From NCBI GenBank assembly GCA_019426215.1, contig CM033399.1:23755022-23819021 (forward strand): a stretch of DNA of 64,000 nucleotides, written 5' to 3'. This DNA is from Buddleja alternifolia (Eukaryota; Streptophyta; Magnoliopsida; Lamiales; Scrophulariaceae). Numbering within the stretch: the first letter of the stretch is position 1; the number at the start of each line of letters is the position of its first letter. The position numbers and the translations under genes are program-made. Positions 23,905 through 35,721 of the stretch are shown one piece after another. The notes under the pieces are model-generated. The model saw nothing but the letters and a program-made list of their open reading frames with translations. It was not told where the DNA came from and ran no database searches.

Positions 23905-24595
23905 GGGAAAATTATTTTTGTGGTCCTGTAACTATAGGGTGTTGGTATTTTTAGTCCTATATATTCCATAATTATAATTTTAGTCCTGAAATTGACATTT
24001 CCTATTTCAATTTTAGTCCTTTTTTTCACCTTTTTGATCCTGAGTTACACATTTAGTCCTATTTAGCTAGTTTATTTTGCACATTTACTCCTGCTATCGT
24101 CAAATTGAAAAATTAAAAAAGTTCCGCCTAAATCAGTGCCCCGAAACTTCACACGTGCGATGCACACATGTTCAGAGCATTTTTTAAAAACAATGAATTA
24201 AAAAACTTACACCTTCCCAAATATATTCAGCCAAAATTAAACCAATTACTTTTCAATTTCCTTCAACATTAAGTGCAAACTCAAACTACAAAGTGAAATT
24301 TTACCTCTACCGGTTCAATTTCAGCGAAGAAGGTGGAAATTAGCTCAACAAAAAATAGCTAAATTATGTGTTCGCCGCATGTGCAAAGTTCCAGCCATTA
24401 ATTTGTCCAAAACTTTTAAAAATTTTCTGACGGTAGCGGGATTAAATGTGTGAAAAAAATTAGCTAAATAGGACTAAATATGTGACTTAGGACGAAAAAG
24501 GTGAAAAAAGGACTAAAAGTGAAATGGGCAGGTGTCAATTTAGGACTGAAAGTGTCAGCACCCTATAATTACAGAACCAAAAATGTAATTTTGCC
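23905..24595. mobile_element. MITE or foldback element with long (about 190-bp) inverted repeats
   Basis: The left arm (GGGAAAATTATTTTTGTGG..., with repeated TTTTAGTCCT) is matched by the reverse complement of the right arm (GGCAAAATTACATTTTTGG...) over about 190 bp at moderate identity. No coding capacity. The target duplication is unclear, so the superfamily is not assigned. Confidence 0.75.
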
Positions 24596-24660
24596 AAAGA
24601 AGAAATACAATTTAGAGGTCTTATCATAAAGACTTAAAATGTAGGTTGTGAGATTAGTTA

Positions 24661-24918
24661 GGGAAAATTACACACAGACCCCCTCACTTATTGCGTAATT
24701 ATCAAAACTCACTCTTACTTATTGAAAATTACCAACACACCCCCTCAAGGGGTCTATTTATAAGGTTTATAGGGGTAAATTTGTAAGAATTGTTAACCAA
24801 ACAGGGGGTGTAATTATAAAAAATTCTTAACATGAGGGGGTGTGTTGGTAATTTTCAATAAGTGAGGGGAGTTTTGGTAATTACATAATAAGTAAAGGGT
24901 TTTGTGTGTAATTTTTTC
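24661..24918. mobile_element. Palindromic MITE flanked by TTA
   Basis: The two halves (left GGGAAAATTACACACAGACC, right complement GAAAAAATTACACACAAAAC) are complementary along almost the whole 258 bp. TTA flanks both ends (24658-24660, 24919-24921), which fits a Tourist/PIF-Harbinger-like MITE. Confidence 0.75.
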
Positions 24919-26021
24919 TTAGTTTTATTGTGCCGCATAACTGTATACAGTTTATTATCATAATCTTGTAGTGTAGTATGCTTTGCTAGGAAGACTTCTA
25001 AATCTAGAGTCATGAATCATTTTGATAATTTAGCATTTTGTGATTTTAAAGAACAATGAATCAATGATTTTTCGTTATATTATTCAAATTGAACTCATTA
25101 TTGATAATGGAATTCTAAGTCATATTTTATACTAACTTGTTTTAGGCACCGTGTAAATTCTATTAAATATAATCTTCTAAAAGTATATTCATATGGGAAG
25201 ATAATTAATAACAATAATGACATTTGCGTCAGAGTAGTCTCTCAAATGGAAATATTAGCATTACTATTCCTAATGTTGAAATTTGTTTTCACTCAAGTCA
25301 TTTTTGGACTCCTTGGATGTTTGAGGATGCATGCTCATAAATAAGGATAAAAATGTCCAAAAAGGATTTAAGTGAAACAAAATTTGAACATTAGGGACGG
25401 TAATGTTAATTTTTTCACTTGAGGGAATACCTTGACACAAATCGTCTACTTCAAAGACTAAAAATGTCATTATCACTAATAAATATAATATGAAGTTTTA
25501 AATAATGCACATTTTGACATCTTAGCCAACTCCAACTCATTTAATTTTGAATATACACAACCAAATATGCCACCGTTCTTAAGCGAATACTAAGAATCAC
25601 ATTTCCAAAAACACTGATTGAAAACGAAATAAAAACACATATATCCAAACACAATATGAGATTTCTCTATAAATCTATTTCAATTTTGTATTTTATTTTG
25701 CATTCCACATTACAGATGTACATTTTGTTTACATGATTCACGTAAATGTGTGTTTGAGGAAATGTTTTATTCACTTAACATGCAACTAAATTTGAAATAT
25801 AGATAAGATTTTAAATTTGAATAAATTATTCAAACTTATTTGGCATATGTAAATTGTTGAATTCCTTGGATACATGGAATTTAATTAGGATATATGATGG
25901 CATATCCGAAGTAAATTTGAATAGGACATCCCGGCTTGATAGGTAAGTCAAGGTTGTAGAATTAATTGGATTGTGCAATTTAGAAATATAATTGATGACA
26001 TCCTTTGTTTGTATCCTAATT
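24919..26021. other. AT-rich sequence, nothing recognised
   Basis: No convincing coding region, repeat boundary or RNA gene seen on either strand. Confidence 0.5.
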
Positions 26022-26603
26022 TTAAGTATGAAAGTCTTGGTCAACAAATTGTGTTGTTAAGTCTTCCCATAGGGGTACTATACTATTAAAGTCGGCATGG
26101 TAATATTGACTAACCAGTCCTATACTGTTAGCTAACATTATCTTCCTTGTATTGGGATAGGCTTCAACTTTAGTGTTAGATATTATATTATCTAAGGTGG
26201 CGGCAGTTAAGCACGGCGGCCCGTGGCCAAAAAAAGAAAACGGCGGCATAAAATAAAAAGGCGGCGGCTCCAAATCCTCGTTTTCCAAGGGTGAGCGGCG
26301 GCAACTAACAAATGTAAAGGCAGCGGCGGCTAACCGCGGCGGCCCACAGCCAAAGAGAGAAGGCGGCGGCGGTGGCCATGGAAAATAAAAAGAAGAGAAA
26401 ACGAGATAAGGGAGAAGAAGCTGACGGCGGTGGCGACCAAGAGAGAGGGCGACGGCGGCAGCGGTGGCCATAGGAGAAAGATAGAAAAAAAAGAATTAGA
26501 TAATGGAAAACTAAACTAGATAAGGGGCGTCGGACAGGGACGGCGACTTGAGGATGGAGGCGGAAGCGAGAGACCATGACTCGAAGCCATGGCTCTGATA
26601 CCA
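26022..26603 (-). pseudogene. Leader and possible gag remnant of an older copia element
   Basis: Minus strand: a PBS (RC of 26591-26603), a GCCGCC-rich stretch, then a frame containing SQYYHADFNSIVPLWEDL, which recalls the copia gag (UBN2) consensus. The rest of the element is not found to the left, so it is a fragment. The GCCGCC part may be captured sequence. Confidence 0.4.
26591..26603 (-). promoter_or_regulatory. Primer binding site of the older copia element
   Basis: The reverse complement TGGTATCAGAGCC matches the tRNA-iMet primer site typical of copia elements and directly follows an LTR-like ...CTAATCTAACA end. Confidence 0.8.
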
Positions 26604-26722
26604 TGTTAGATTAGAGAAAACCTTGTAGGGAACTTGTATTACTGAGTAACATATTTATAGAGATACATGTACTTGGTAAACAAGAAACCCTAACTATAAA
26701 CAAAAAAAAGATAAATACAAGG
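26604..26722 (-). repeat. LTR 3' part of the older copia element, split by element B
   Basis: The minus strand ends in ACA next to the PBS. The LTR resumes after element B at 39294-39369, where CA at 39368-39369 (TG on the minus strand) may be its start. This gives a short LTR of about 200 bp. Confidence 0.6.
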
Positions 26723-29700
26723 TGGTGGTCCCAAGTGGCATACGAAAGGGTCTAGAAGGGGGGGCAGGGGGGTTGAATTGACCCTGAAGTCTTTTTCGAC
26801 TTCAAAAATTTTGTATCACTTTTAAAGATTAGAACGCTTAGGCAACTGAACGCTTGGGTCAGACGCTTCAGTAAAGATAACTTAGACTTAGTGATTTTAG
26901 CAATTTACCAAAGTAGGGTAACGCTTAGATCACTTAATCAAGGTTAGCACAGCAGAAATGATTTTAAAGCTTTAGCATTCGTTTTGGTTAAATAGTCGCT
27001 TAGCAGATTAGCTTGTCTTTTTCAAAGAAAATAAAATAATGTAAAGCAAGACAATAATTAAAGTAAATGACACAAGAAATTGTAAGGTTCACTGGGTGAT
27101 GTAATCCCAACTACGTCCTTCTTCTCCTTTTCACTCGAAGGAAATTTACTAAGATGATTATCAAAGAATCACACAGAATCTTCTACAAGATAGTAAATAG
27201 GTGAAAATGATCTTGGGCTCCTTGATCACACAGATTTCAGCACCAATGAAGATCGTCTTCTACAAGCTTCTCTCGCTCAGAAATACTGCCTGTAAGGGGT
27301 TACAACAGCTTTCTCACTCAGATGAAAGGTTGAGGGTTTTGTCGCAAGGGTTTGTTTGTTTTTGGGAAGATCAAACAACTTGGAATATCTCAATAAGAAT
27401 TTAGGTTTCTTCTTTGGAAGAGGTTTGAGATATTTGTGACTGTCTGGAATGTATATAAAAAGCTTGAAAGATTTTGGCTATAGAGTTTCTAAGCTTTTTC
27501 TTTGAACTAGAATTTCAGCAGAGTTTCTTGTGCATGTACGTATATCTCTATTATGTCGATCTCTATTAGGGTTTGCTGGAGGTAGGATATTTATAGGCAA
27601 TTCTTGGGATCTGTCCGTTGGACACATGTAGGAGCGTGCCTTTCACGCGGCGGGTGATTTTACCTTTTCTCTGACATTCCTGAAAATTCGCTGGTTCCGA
27701 TTGGATGGGGAGCAGCTATAAACTCTGAAGTTCTGACAGTCTAGTCAAAAAGTGGCTTGTCCACAAGTCATAACAGCTTATCACATTTAATGCTCTTATC
27801 AAGCATTTAATGCATTTGAATTTATTTTCCGTTGGAAATAAATGTCCGTTGAATGATTGCATTTAAGTCCTTCATAACTTGAGGATTTAATTCAGGTGAA
27901 TCTGATACTGATCGCTATAGTGCTTTGAGCACTTGATCCATAAATCCTGAAATAGTCCTTTAGCGTTTGACAGTTGCTAAGAACAAATCTTCATCTTAAG
28001 TTGACTTCAGACGCTGATCTTCAACTTCTTCTCTAATAGACTCACCTAGAATTCAATTAATGATTCAGTATGTAATACTTAAATCTAAAATCTATAAAGA
28101 TAAAAATTACAAGCCTAAATAAAAATTACATACTTTCGAACGCTTATACATAGATCTATTAAAACAGATGACACGCTAAAAGTTAACGTGCTATGATAGC
28201 AAGTGCACTAGACGTGTGTAGTAATAAGTGGACAAAAAGTCCGGGTTGTCGAACCACAAGGACTTGAATTCTAGTTAATGATTTTCGATAAAAGAAAAGA
28301 CAATTAAAGTAAAGTGCAAGAAAAAGAGTAAACAAACGAAGAACCAAAGAGAAACGTACTATAGATTAAATCTCACGTATGATAAAATGACTAAGGCACA
28401 TGCTACAACCGAATCTACTCGTCAATATATATGAGCTGCTCCTCGAATTATTAGACTCCTATTGCTTTGGTGGAAATTCCTTAAATAATTATTACCCGAT
28501 GTCTCAGCACATAATAATCCTATGATTAATTGATGGTTCTCTAAATATGTCTATCCGAGAATCTAATCAATAACCACGCATTAACGTTCTAGAGTTTCCC
28601 CGGATAAATCCGGCTAACTGCACCCGGAAATCTTTACCTATGTCTAGGGGCAATTCCACATTAGTTTCGGATGATGAGTTGATTCCATTGAACCCTAATC
28701 TATCTTCTCTCGAATGACTAGACTAGGCAAGATAGCAAGCATATGGTGATCAAGCACATGATTGTAATAAAAGCTCAAAATCAACACACAAAGCAATATG
28801 AGAATTAATACGAAAATTCACTTCACATATATTGATTCATAAATTGGCCTTCACATGGCCTTAGTTCTACAATATTAGCCTCTCATCAAGGCCTTAAGAA
28901 AATCTAATACAAACATATACATACTCATGGAAATAAACATGTAAATGCAAGTAATTAAAACTCCCTCAATTGATTGATGATGGATCCTTGCTTTTGAACT
29001 TCAATCCTTAACTCCTCTCTCTTTGTTCCCCTCCAAAAGTGATGAAGAATGGTGATGAATGATGATGGGTGAAGAGTAATGGCCAGCTCCTCCTCCTCCA
29101 AGATGTATTCGGTCCCAAGTGAAGAAAATGCCTTAAGAAGACCAGAAATTCTGGGCTCCCTAGTGTGTGTCTCCCCTAGTGTGTCCTCCACTACTCTAAA
29201 GTGAGTAGTATAAAATTCCATAAAGTAGATCTACTAAGAAACATACTTATGACATCCCCTCCATACATGTGATGACCTCTTGGCTTTAAATGTTCCATTC
29301 CCCCATCAAATGATGATCTTTTGGCTGAAAGGAATCAAAACTCGGGTGTGTTCACGCCTAGGCGTGGGCATTACGGCGCTTGGGCGCCGTTGACAGAATG
29401 CTGAAATTAAATGCAATGTGTCCTGCGCAGCAATCGTATTTCATTCATAGCTTTCTCCACGAAACTCCGATTTGGATGATTCAAGTCCTCATTTGAAGCT
29501 AACACATAGTTCTACAACATTGTAGAAGGGAACTACATCCAATTCGGTCTCTAAACATACGGAAATAGCGCTCGAACGTGGAACGTGGTGCAAATACGGC
29601 GCCTAGGCGTGGACAGCAGAATGTTGACGTTATTTGCATCTTGTCCGGTGCTTGGGCGTGGTAATACTGGCGCCTGGGCATGGACAACAGAAGCAAATTG

Positions 29701-29956
29701 GCCTGAACTTGTTTTATACGTCGTTTTTCGCCTCGTTTCTTCGTATGCTTTCATTTATCACCTGTAATCACTTAACAACCCGACTAAACGCAAATGTGGC
29801 ATAATTTAGGCAATAAATGAATCCATAGCATAGGTCTCATGGGCTTAAAAACACGTAAAAATGCCTCTTATCAACATAAACTTACATTATATTTGGGGTC
29901 TAACATAAAATCCTATCTTGTCATCATCAAAACATCTAACATGAAATTTCCTAACA
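26723..29956 (-). repeat. 3' LTR of element B, containing a 1.7-kb insertion
   Basis: The left end reads TGGTGGTCCCAAGTGGCATA (RC of the LTR terminus) and the right end ...TTTCCTAACA. Without the insertion 28169-29873 it is about 1.52 kb and aligns to 37819-39288. The TATA box (RC TATAAATA) is at 27588-27595. Confidence 0.9.
28169..29873. mobile_element. Insertion in the element B LTR, possible solo LTR of another family
   Basis: It interrupts a segment that is continuous in the other LTR of B (near 39205-39215). It begins TGACACGC and ends TTATCA (TG...CA), flanked by ACAGA (28164-28168) and ACATA (29874-29878), a 5-bp duplication with one mismatch. The beginning (about 28194-28275, AGCAAGTGCACTAG, AGTCCGGGTTGTCGAACCAC) resembles a common plant LTR motif. 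No ORF of note. Family unknown. Confidence 0.6.
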
Positions 29957-29977
29957 ATTTCCCCCTTTTTGATGATG
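29922..29977 (-). promoter_or_regulatory. Hairpin spanning PPT and LTR start, element B
   Basis: CATCATCAAAA at 29922-29932 (inside the LTR) is complementary to TTTTGATGATG at 29967-29977 (outside the LTR). Same design as in elements A and C: 11 bp, one mismatch, then 3 more pairs. Confidence 0.8.
29957..29970 (-). promoter_or_regulatory. Polypurine tract, element B
   Basis: The minus strand reads AAAAAGGGGGAAAT directly before the LTR start. Confidence 0.95.
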
Positions 29978-30217
29978 TCAAGACCTTTAACTCTTATAAC
30001 TCTTTTATAGATTTAAGAGTTTCAAAGAAAAAGCCTAAATAAATATAAGTTAGCGTTTGGAAAGTTAGTAAAGTTAGCTAATGTAAGATTAGCCTCAACA
30101 AGTTGTTTTAGCGATAAATCATTCATTTATATAGAAAGATAAGTATACATGATTTATACTGAATATAAGATAATTAAAAGCGATAACAGAAAAAAGAGAT
30201 AAAAAAATATAAAGCAT

Positions 30218-32940
30218 TCATTTTTTCTGTCGCTTTGCTCTTTCTTCACCTTGGTAGATCTCATTTGCTAAATCCATAAGGAGTCGATCAATGTCTATCA
30301 TGGTGGTATGTTGGAGTTCATCATAGTCATGCCTTCGTTGTCTAGCACTTTCATTTAGTTCCATTAACCTGTCCACCCATTCCCTTGGAGGAATACCAAC
30401 TTCACGAATTAAGTCGTAATAGATGTCTTGTCTTCTATCATTGGATGGTTTCCAGTTGATAGGTCGTCTAAGCGGTCCGGCATAAGGATGAAATCCCATA
30501 TTCTCTAAAAATTTGACGTCCAAGTCCGGAAGCAAGTACTTTCCTAGATAATATCTTGCCTTTCTCTTTTTAGTTAGCATCTTCTTTATGCTCACTATTT
30601 CTTCAAACATTGATCGCCAGTGTTTATTATCTGTTTTAGATATTGCTTTGGACGATTGATGCTTTTCTTTCTCTTTTTTCCCCTTCTTGGCATCATCAAG
30701 AGAGGTTTTCAAATCAGCGATATCTCTGCGCAATAGCCGAACTTCTTTAACAAGTAGAGCGACTTGTTGAGCGATACTTTGGGCAGCAGCATCTGAAGAA
30801 AGGTGCTTCTCAGTATCAGCTGAAGCGCTCTGGGCTAAATGACGATTGAAATCTGAGGAGAGTCCAGCGATTAGAGGAGATATGCTTTCCATGATTGTGA
30901 TTGTGCTCTTGTTAGCAGCGTTTGAGATATCATGGCTTCGAGTATCAGAAATAATTCGGATTTGCCTATCAGCTGTATCCAAAAACTTTGAGCAAGAACC
31001 CTCAATGTTGTTAAGTGAGTTCCATACTGCTTTTCTAAAATCTCGAGCGTCTGAATCACTATCCGAGTCTGAGTCAAAGGAGGAGGAGCGTTTAGGAGAC
31101 GGAATAAGTCCATAAGAGCTAGAAACTGCAGCCTTGCCTTTGGTTTTATCTCTGATAAATGGCTCTTCAACAATTTCAGCGTGAACTTCTTCTATCGCTT
31201 GATCCATGGAAGGATCTACAATCGCTGATGGGGGCTCGACTACTGGGGCCCTAGAAGGATCTGGCAAAGAGGCCTCGGGAATTTGAGCGACATCCACAGT
31301 AGAAGAATTGTCTGTTTCAACAATTTTGATGGGAGGAGAAGGTTCTTCAATAGCAAAGACCCAGAGTGGGCCAATCGCTTCCATCACATGCCTTGGACTT
31401 ATCAGGTTGGTTTGCGGAATAAAGAATATAGCGTCTTTGCGCTCTTCAGTGCTTAGTGCAAGCTGCACTCCTTCCGGCAAATCAATTCCGGAAGTATAAG
31501 AATTGAAGAAGTCCAAAATAAATGACATTAGCGCTTGAGCTACTTCCTGGTCCACTGGCCTGATCAGCGAAATCATCTTGGCCACTTGAATGTTCTGTTG
31601 ACAAAAGAGCACAGGGTGAAGATTGTATCCTCGGAAGTCGCTCAGCCCTGAATAGTGGTTGAAAGTGATGTCCAACGCTTGTGCATTTTCTATCACTGCT
31701 CTTCTGTCTCTGTGGAGTTCATCAAACTCAGCGTGCTCATTTGTAACATCGACAAAAATTTCACTTTGTCCTGGAAGAAGTGGTTGTTTACTGGTTGAGG
31801 CTTCTTCGTTCAAATCTGGAAAGATGCGCTGAACAAACGCTTGATGGGGGTGAAACACATAGCGTCCGCCTTGACTGAATAAGGCTAGCCATTGACGGAT
31901 GTAGCTCTTGATAGGTTGCCTGTAACCTGGCAGATCGCTAACATTTCTGGCAATATGCTTACGCTGTTGAAGTAAAAAGTAGCAAACCCTCAGCGTCTGT
32001 ATTCTATTCCAAATTAAAAAAGAAATGGATATCTCACGAGTTCTTCTAGGGTATAGAAGTGTAAAACAAACTCTTTAGCCCATCTGGCTGTATCCATCAT
32101 CCATCGCTTACCAAGCTTGTCAGCTTTCTTTTGATCTTTTCTAGCGGCAAGGAATTTCTCAAAGCGTTCAGTTTCTTTATCATAATCCTCAGCCCATAAT
32201 CTTGCAAGGTATTCTCGGGCTTCATTTTCTATCTACGAGTTGATAGGGTTGGGATGCTCAGCAACTACTGGTCCTTTTCCTTTCCACAATCTAAGAGGTT
32301 TGGGGGATGGAGCATTTTGAGGAGAATTAACTACTTTGGGAAAAGCTGAATATCCAATCCTGTTGAGAATTTCTTCGTCTGGATTCTTTGACCAATCACC
32401 CATATGGGGATTCTTGATGACGATCTTATTCTGGCGCAAGGGATAAAAAGACTCTTCAGAATGGCCAGTGAAGTAAAACACTTCTCATCAAATTCAGTCA
32501 TGTTGAACGCTGGTCGATGAATATAATCAAGTCTAGATTGGAGTCGCTCAAGATTGTAATGACCTCGATCGGCGAAAGGCTCGAAGAATTTAAACTTGTT
32601 AGAGTTGGAGAGATCAGTCCTATGGAGAGTATTTTGAAAATTGATCTCCATTTCGACTAACTGCCTGGTGTCAAGCTCTCTAGCGGCAAAGTAGAACTCA
32701 ATGTCTGCATTGTATCCGCGAGGAAAGAAGTCTATGACACGAGGAGGAGATCCAGTTAGACTAGGAACAAAGGCAATTTCTTCTGTTGGCATAGGGGCCA
32801 CTTCTATCGACCGCTTAGCATGTAGAGTCACTTCACTGACTGGAGATGTTTCAGCGTCGGGAAGGACTTGAGCCTGCCACGAAATTAGCTACACCGAGAA
32901 ATGGACCAGGAGCACGAGTACGTGGGCTTCTAGGGGGCAT
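30218..32940 (-). pseudogene. Diverged Sirevirus 3' ORF of element B, N-terminus deleted
   Basis: Pieces in order on the minus strand: 32940-32331 (FFPRGYNADIEFYFAARELD), 32481-32233, a short stretch near 32220-32000, and a long open part 31858-30218 (546 codons) that ends in a Lys/Arg tail. Landmarks line up with the A and C ORFs (the FIPxGYN-type motif; LNRIGYSAFP against LNREGY; PSPPRH-type motifs; a coiled coil then a Lys-rich stretch), but protein identity is far lower than for gag and pol. Broken by at least two frameshifts. No signal peptide or membrane segment seen. Confidence 0.7.
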
Positions 32941-35721
32941 CCTGCAAAGCTGTGTCTGAAGACCCAAGTATTTCAAAAAAGGAGAGTCCCGTGGATACCA
33001 TAAACCACATGTTGAGTGACGTTTAGGTTTTAGGATTCTCGGGGGAGCATGTAAGTGTGATCGCTAGGAGCAGCTTGGAAAGCGTGCACACATGCATACC
33101 AAAACATAATACGTCTCTCGCATATAAAGGAGTGATCCAATGAGACTCTATAGTTAGGGATATCAATTTTCTTCCCATTTCAGCTGTATTACTTAAGTGT
33201 TTGCTCATTGGAATTTTTGAGATGGATGCATTTTCCATACCAAATTTCTATCATTCTCTTGTATATTTAGTGGGTTGATAAATATTCTCATTTGGAGTTG
33301 TTTAACTTGTAATCCTAAGAAGAAAGGTAATTCCCATCATGCTCATTTCAATTGGTGTACATCATGTTTCGAAATGTCTCACAAATCGCTTATTTAGAAA
33401 TCAAATATAATATCATCATATAAATTTGTACTAAGGAATATCTTCATTATGGGTAATTTTTAAATAATGTTGTCTCACGCTGCTTTTGAAAGCCTTTACC
33501 TATAAGGAAGATAGAGAGAGTGTCATACCAAGCTCTTGGTGCTTGTTTGAGGCCATAGAGTGCCGTATCCAATTTGAAGACCATACTTTTGCCATGGTTG
33601 TTAATGAATCCTTGAGGTTGCTCCACATAGACTTCTTCTTGGAGTTTACCATTCAGGAAAGCACTCTTCACATCCATTTGGTATACTATGAATTTGTTGA
33701 ATGCGGCAACTGCTAGGAACATCCTAATCGCTTCAAGACGGGCTATTGGGGCATACGTCTCATCAAAATCAATACCCTCTTCTTGACAATAACCCTAAGC
33801 GACTAATCTGCCTTTGTTTCTTATAACAATACCATCTTCATCCATTTTGTTTCTAAAAACCCATCTAGTCCCAATAACTCCTTGGTGAGTTGGTCTTGGT
33901 ACTAGCGTCCAAACCTTGTTTCTCTCAAATTGGTTGAGCTCTTCTTACATTGCTTCTACCCAACTTGAATCACTGAGTTCTTCATCCACTTTCTTTGGTT
34001 CCATTTGTGATAGGAAGCTTGCGAACATGGCCTCATTAATTGTAGCGGACCTAGTTCTAACAGGTGCTTCAATGTCTCCAATTACTAGCTCTGGTGGATG
34101 GTCTCTAAGCCATTTTTGGTCTGGTTGGAACATGTTGAGAGACTCTTGGTTATCAATCGCTTGACCCTCATTTGTCTCTTGCGCAGTCGCTTCATCATTC
34201 ACAGTTCCAATTTGCTTTTAATGATCATTTTCTTCATGATCATCAGCGATTTTGACATTAGCATCATTGGTACCCTCACGAGTGACCTTAGGAATGGGAA
34301 CAAAGATCTCATCATCCTCATCATTATCACTATCATCACCAAGATTGATTTATGACGCTTGTTGGGTAAGATCTTCAATTCCTACATCATCAGGATTAAC
34401 GTTACTCGGTTCTTGGTTAGCATGATCAAACACAACATGAATGGATTCTTCAACTTTTGATTTGATCTTATTTAAGATGCGAAAACTCTTTCCATTTTTG
34501 GCATAGCCTAGAAAGATTCCCTCATCCACTTTAGGATCAAATGTCTTTAGGCTTTGGGATCCATTGTTATGAATGAAACATTTTGAACCAAATACATGAA
34601 AATATGAGACATTAGGCTTACGTCCCTTCCACAACTCATATGGAGTCTTCTCATGTTGCTTGTTGATCATACACCGGTTCTGAGTGTAGCAAGCGGTATT
34701 GATAGCTTCGGCCCAAAACCTTTGAGGCAGCTTAGACTCTGCAAGCATCGTCCTAGCAGCTTCTTTAAGCGTTCTGTTCCGTCGCTCGATAACTCCATTA
34801 TGTTGAGATGTTCTAAGAGCAAAATACTCATGAAGTATTCCAAAATCTATACAAAACTTCTCAACAAATTGGTTAGTAAATTTAGTTCCTCTATCGCTTC
34901 TAATTCTCGTCACTTTTAAATCTTTATAAGTTTGCAATTGACGAATTAGCGCTGTGAGCTTGACACTAGTTTCATCTTTGGTCGCTAGAAATTCTACCCA
35001 TGTATAGTGAGAGAAATCATCAACTATTACTAGCAAGTACTTTTTACCACTAACGCTCATGATTTGAATTTTGAATATGACCAAACAAATCTAGATGCAA
35101 TAGTTCAAGAACTCTAGAAGTAGATAGACATGGTTTCTTCTTAAAAGATGATTTAACTTGTTTACCCATTTGACATGCATCACATAAGCGATTCTTCTGA
35201 AAGGAACCCTTAGGTAATCCCTCCACTAGATTTAGCGATATTAATTGAGAGATTGCCTTAAAATTGAGGTGATTCATTTTTCTATGCCATAACCAACCCA
35301 ATTCATTTTGTCTTTTAGCAACAAAGCATGTGGGGTTGTTATCAATTGTAGAATCCCAATCTACTAAATACACATTGTTTGTTCTTTTTCCTCTTAATTT
35401 AGTAGACTTACTCTTAGCGTTGTTAACATAGCAGAAGTCGCTTGAAAATTTTACTTCAAAACCTTTATCACAAAATTGACTAATGCTTAACAAATTATGC
35501 TTAAGACCTTCAACATAATATACATCACTAATCATGATGTTCCCCTTATGCATGATACCTATACCTTTGATTTTACCTTTGGAGTTATCATCGAATATAA
35601 CTTGAGGACCGTTGGTAGCTTGATAGTTAACTAGGAGATCTTTGGAACCCGTCATGTGTCTTGACGATCCACTCTCAATGTACCAAACTGAAGTATCAGT
35701 GTTGGCTCTAGGTACCTGCAT
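32941..35721 (-). pseudogene. Pol of element B, multiply frameshifted, RNase H truncated
   Basis: Segments on the minus strand: 35721-35050 (protease DSG region appears as [10 protein letters not shown], so the catalytic Asp is lost; integrase [14 protein letters not shown]), 35084-34350 (integrase core), 34202-33945, 33722-33447 ([12 protein letters not shown]), 33238-33023 (connection). The RNase H domain stops at about 32945, where the sequence jumps into the 3' ORF. At least five frame breaks. Dead. Confidence 0.9.

Noticed and set aside
24919..26021. Short minus-strand frames near 25270 and 25826
   Set aside because: Short, AT-rich, no motif and no splice context.
26305..26604. Open frame with Pro/Ser/Leu content on the minus strand
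   Set aside because: It reads GCC-repeat leader sequence after the PBS in a frame without protein-like features.
27201..27404. 67-aa frame repeated at 38247-38450
   Set aside because: Both lie in the LTRs of element B on the non-sense strand; the repetition is due to the LTR pair.
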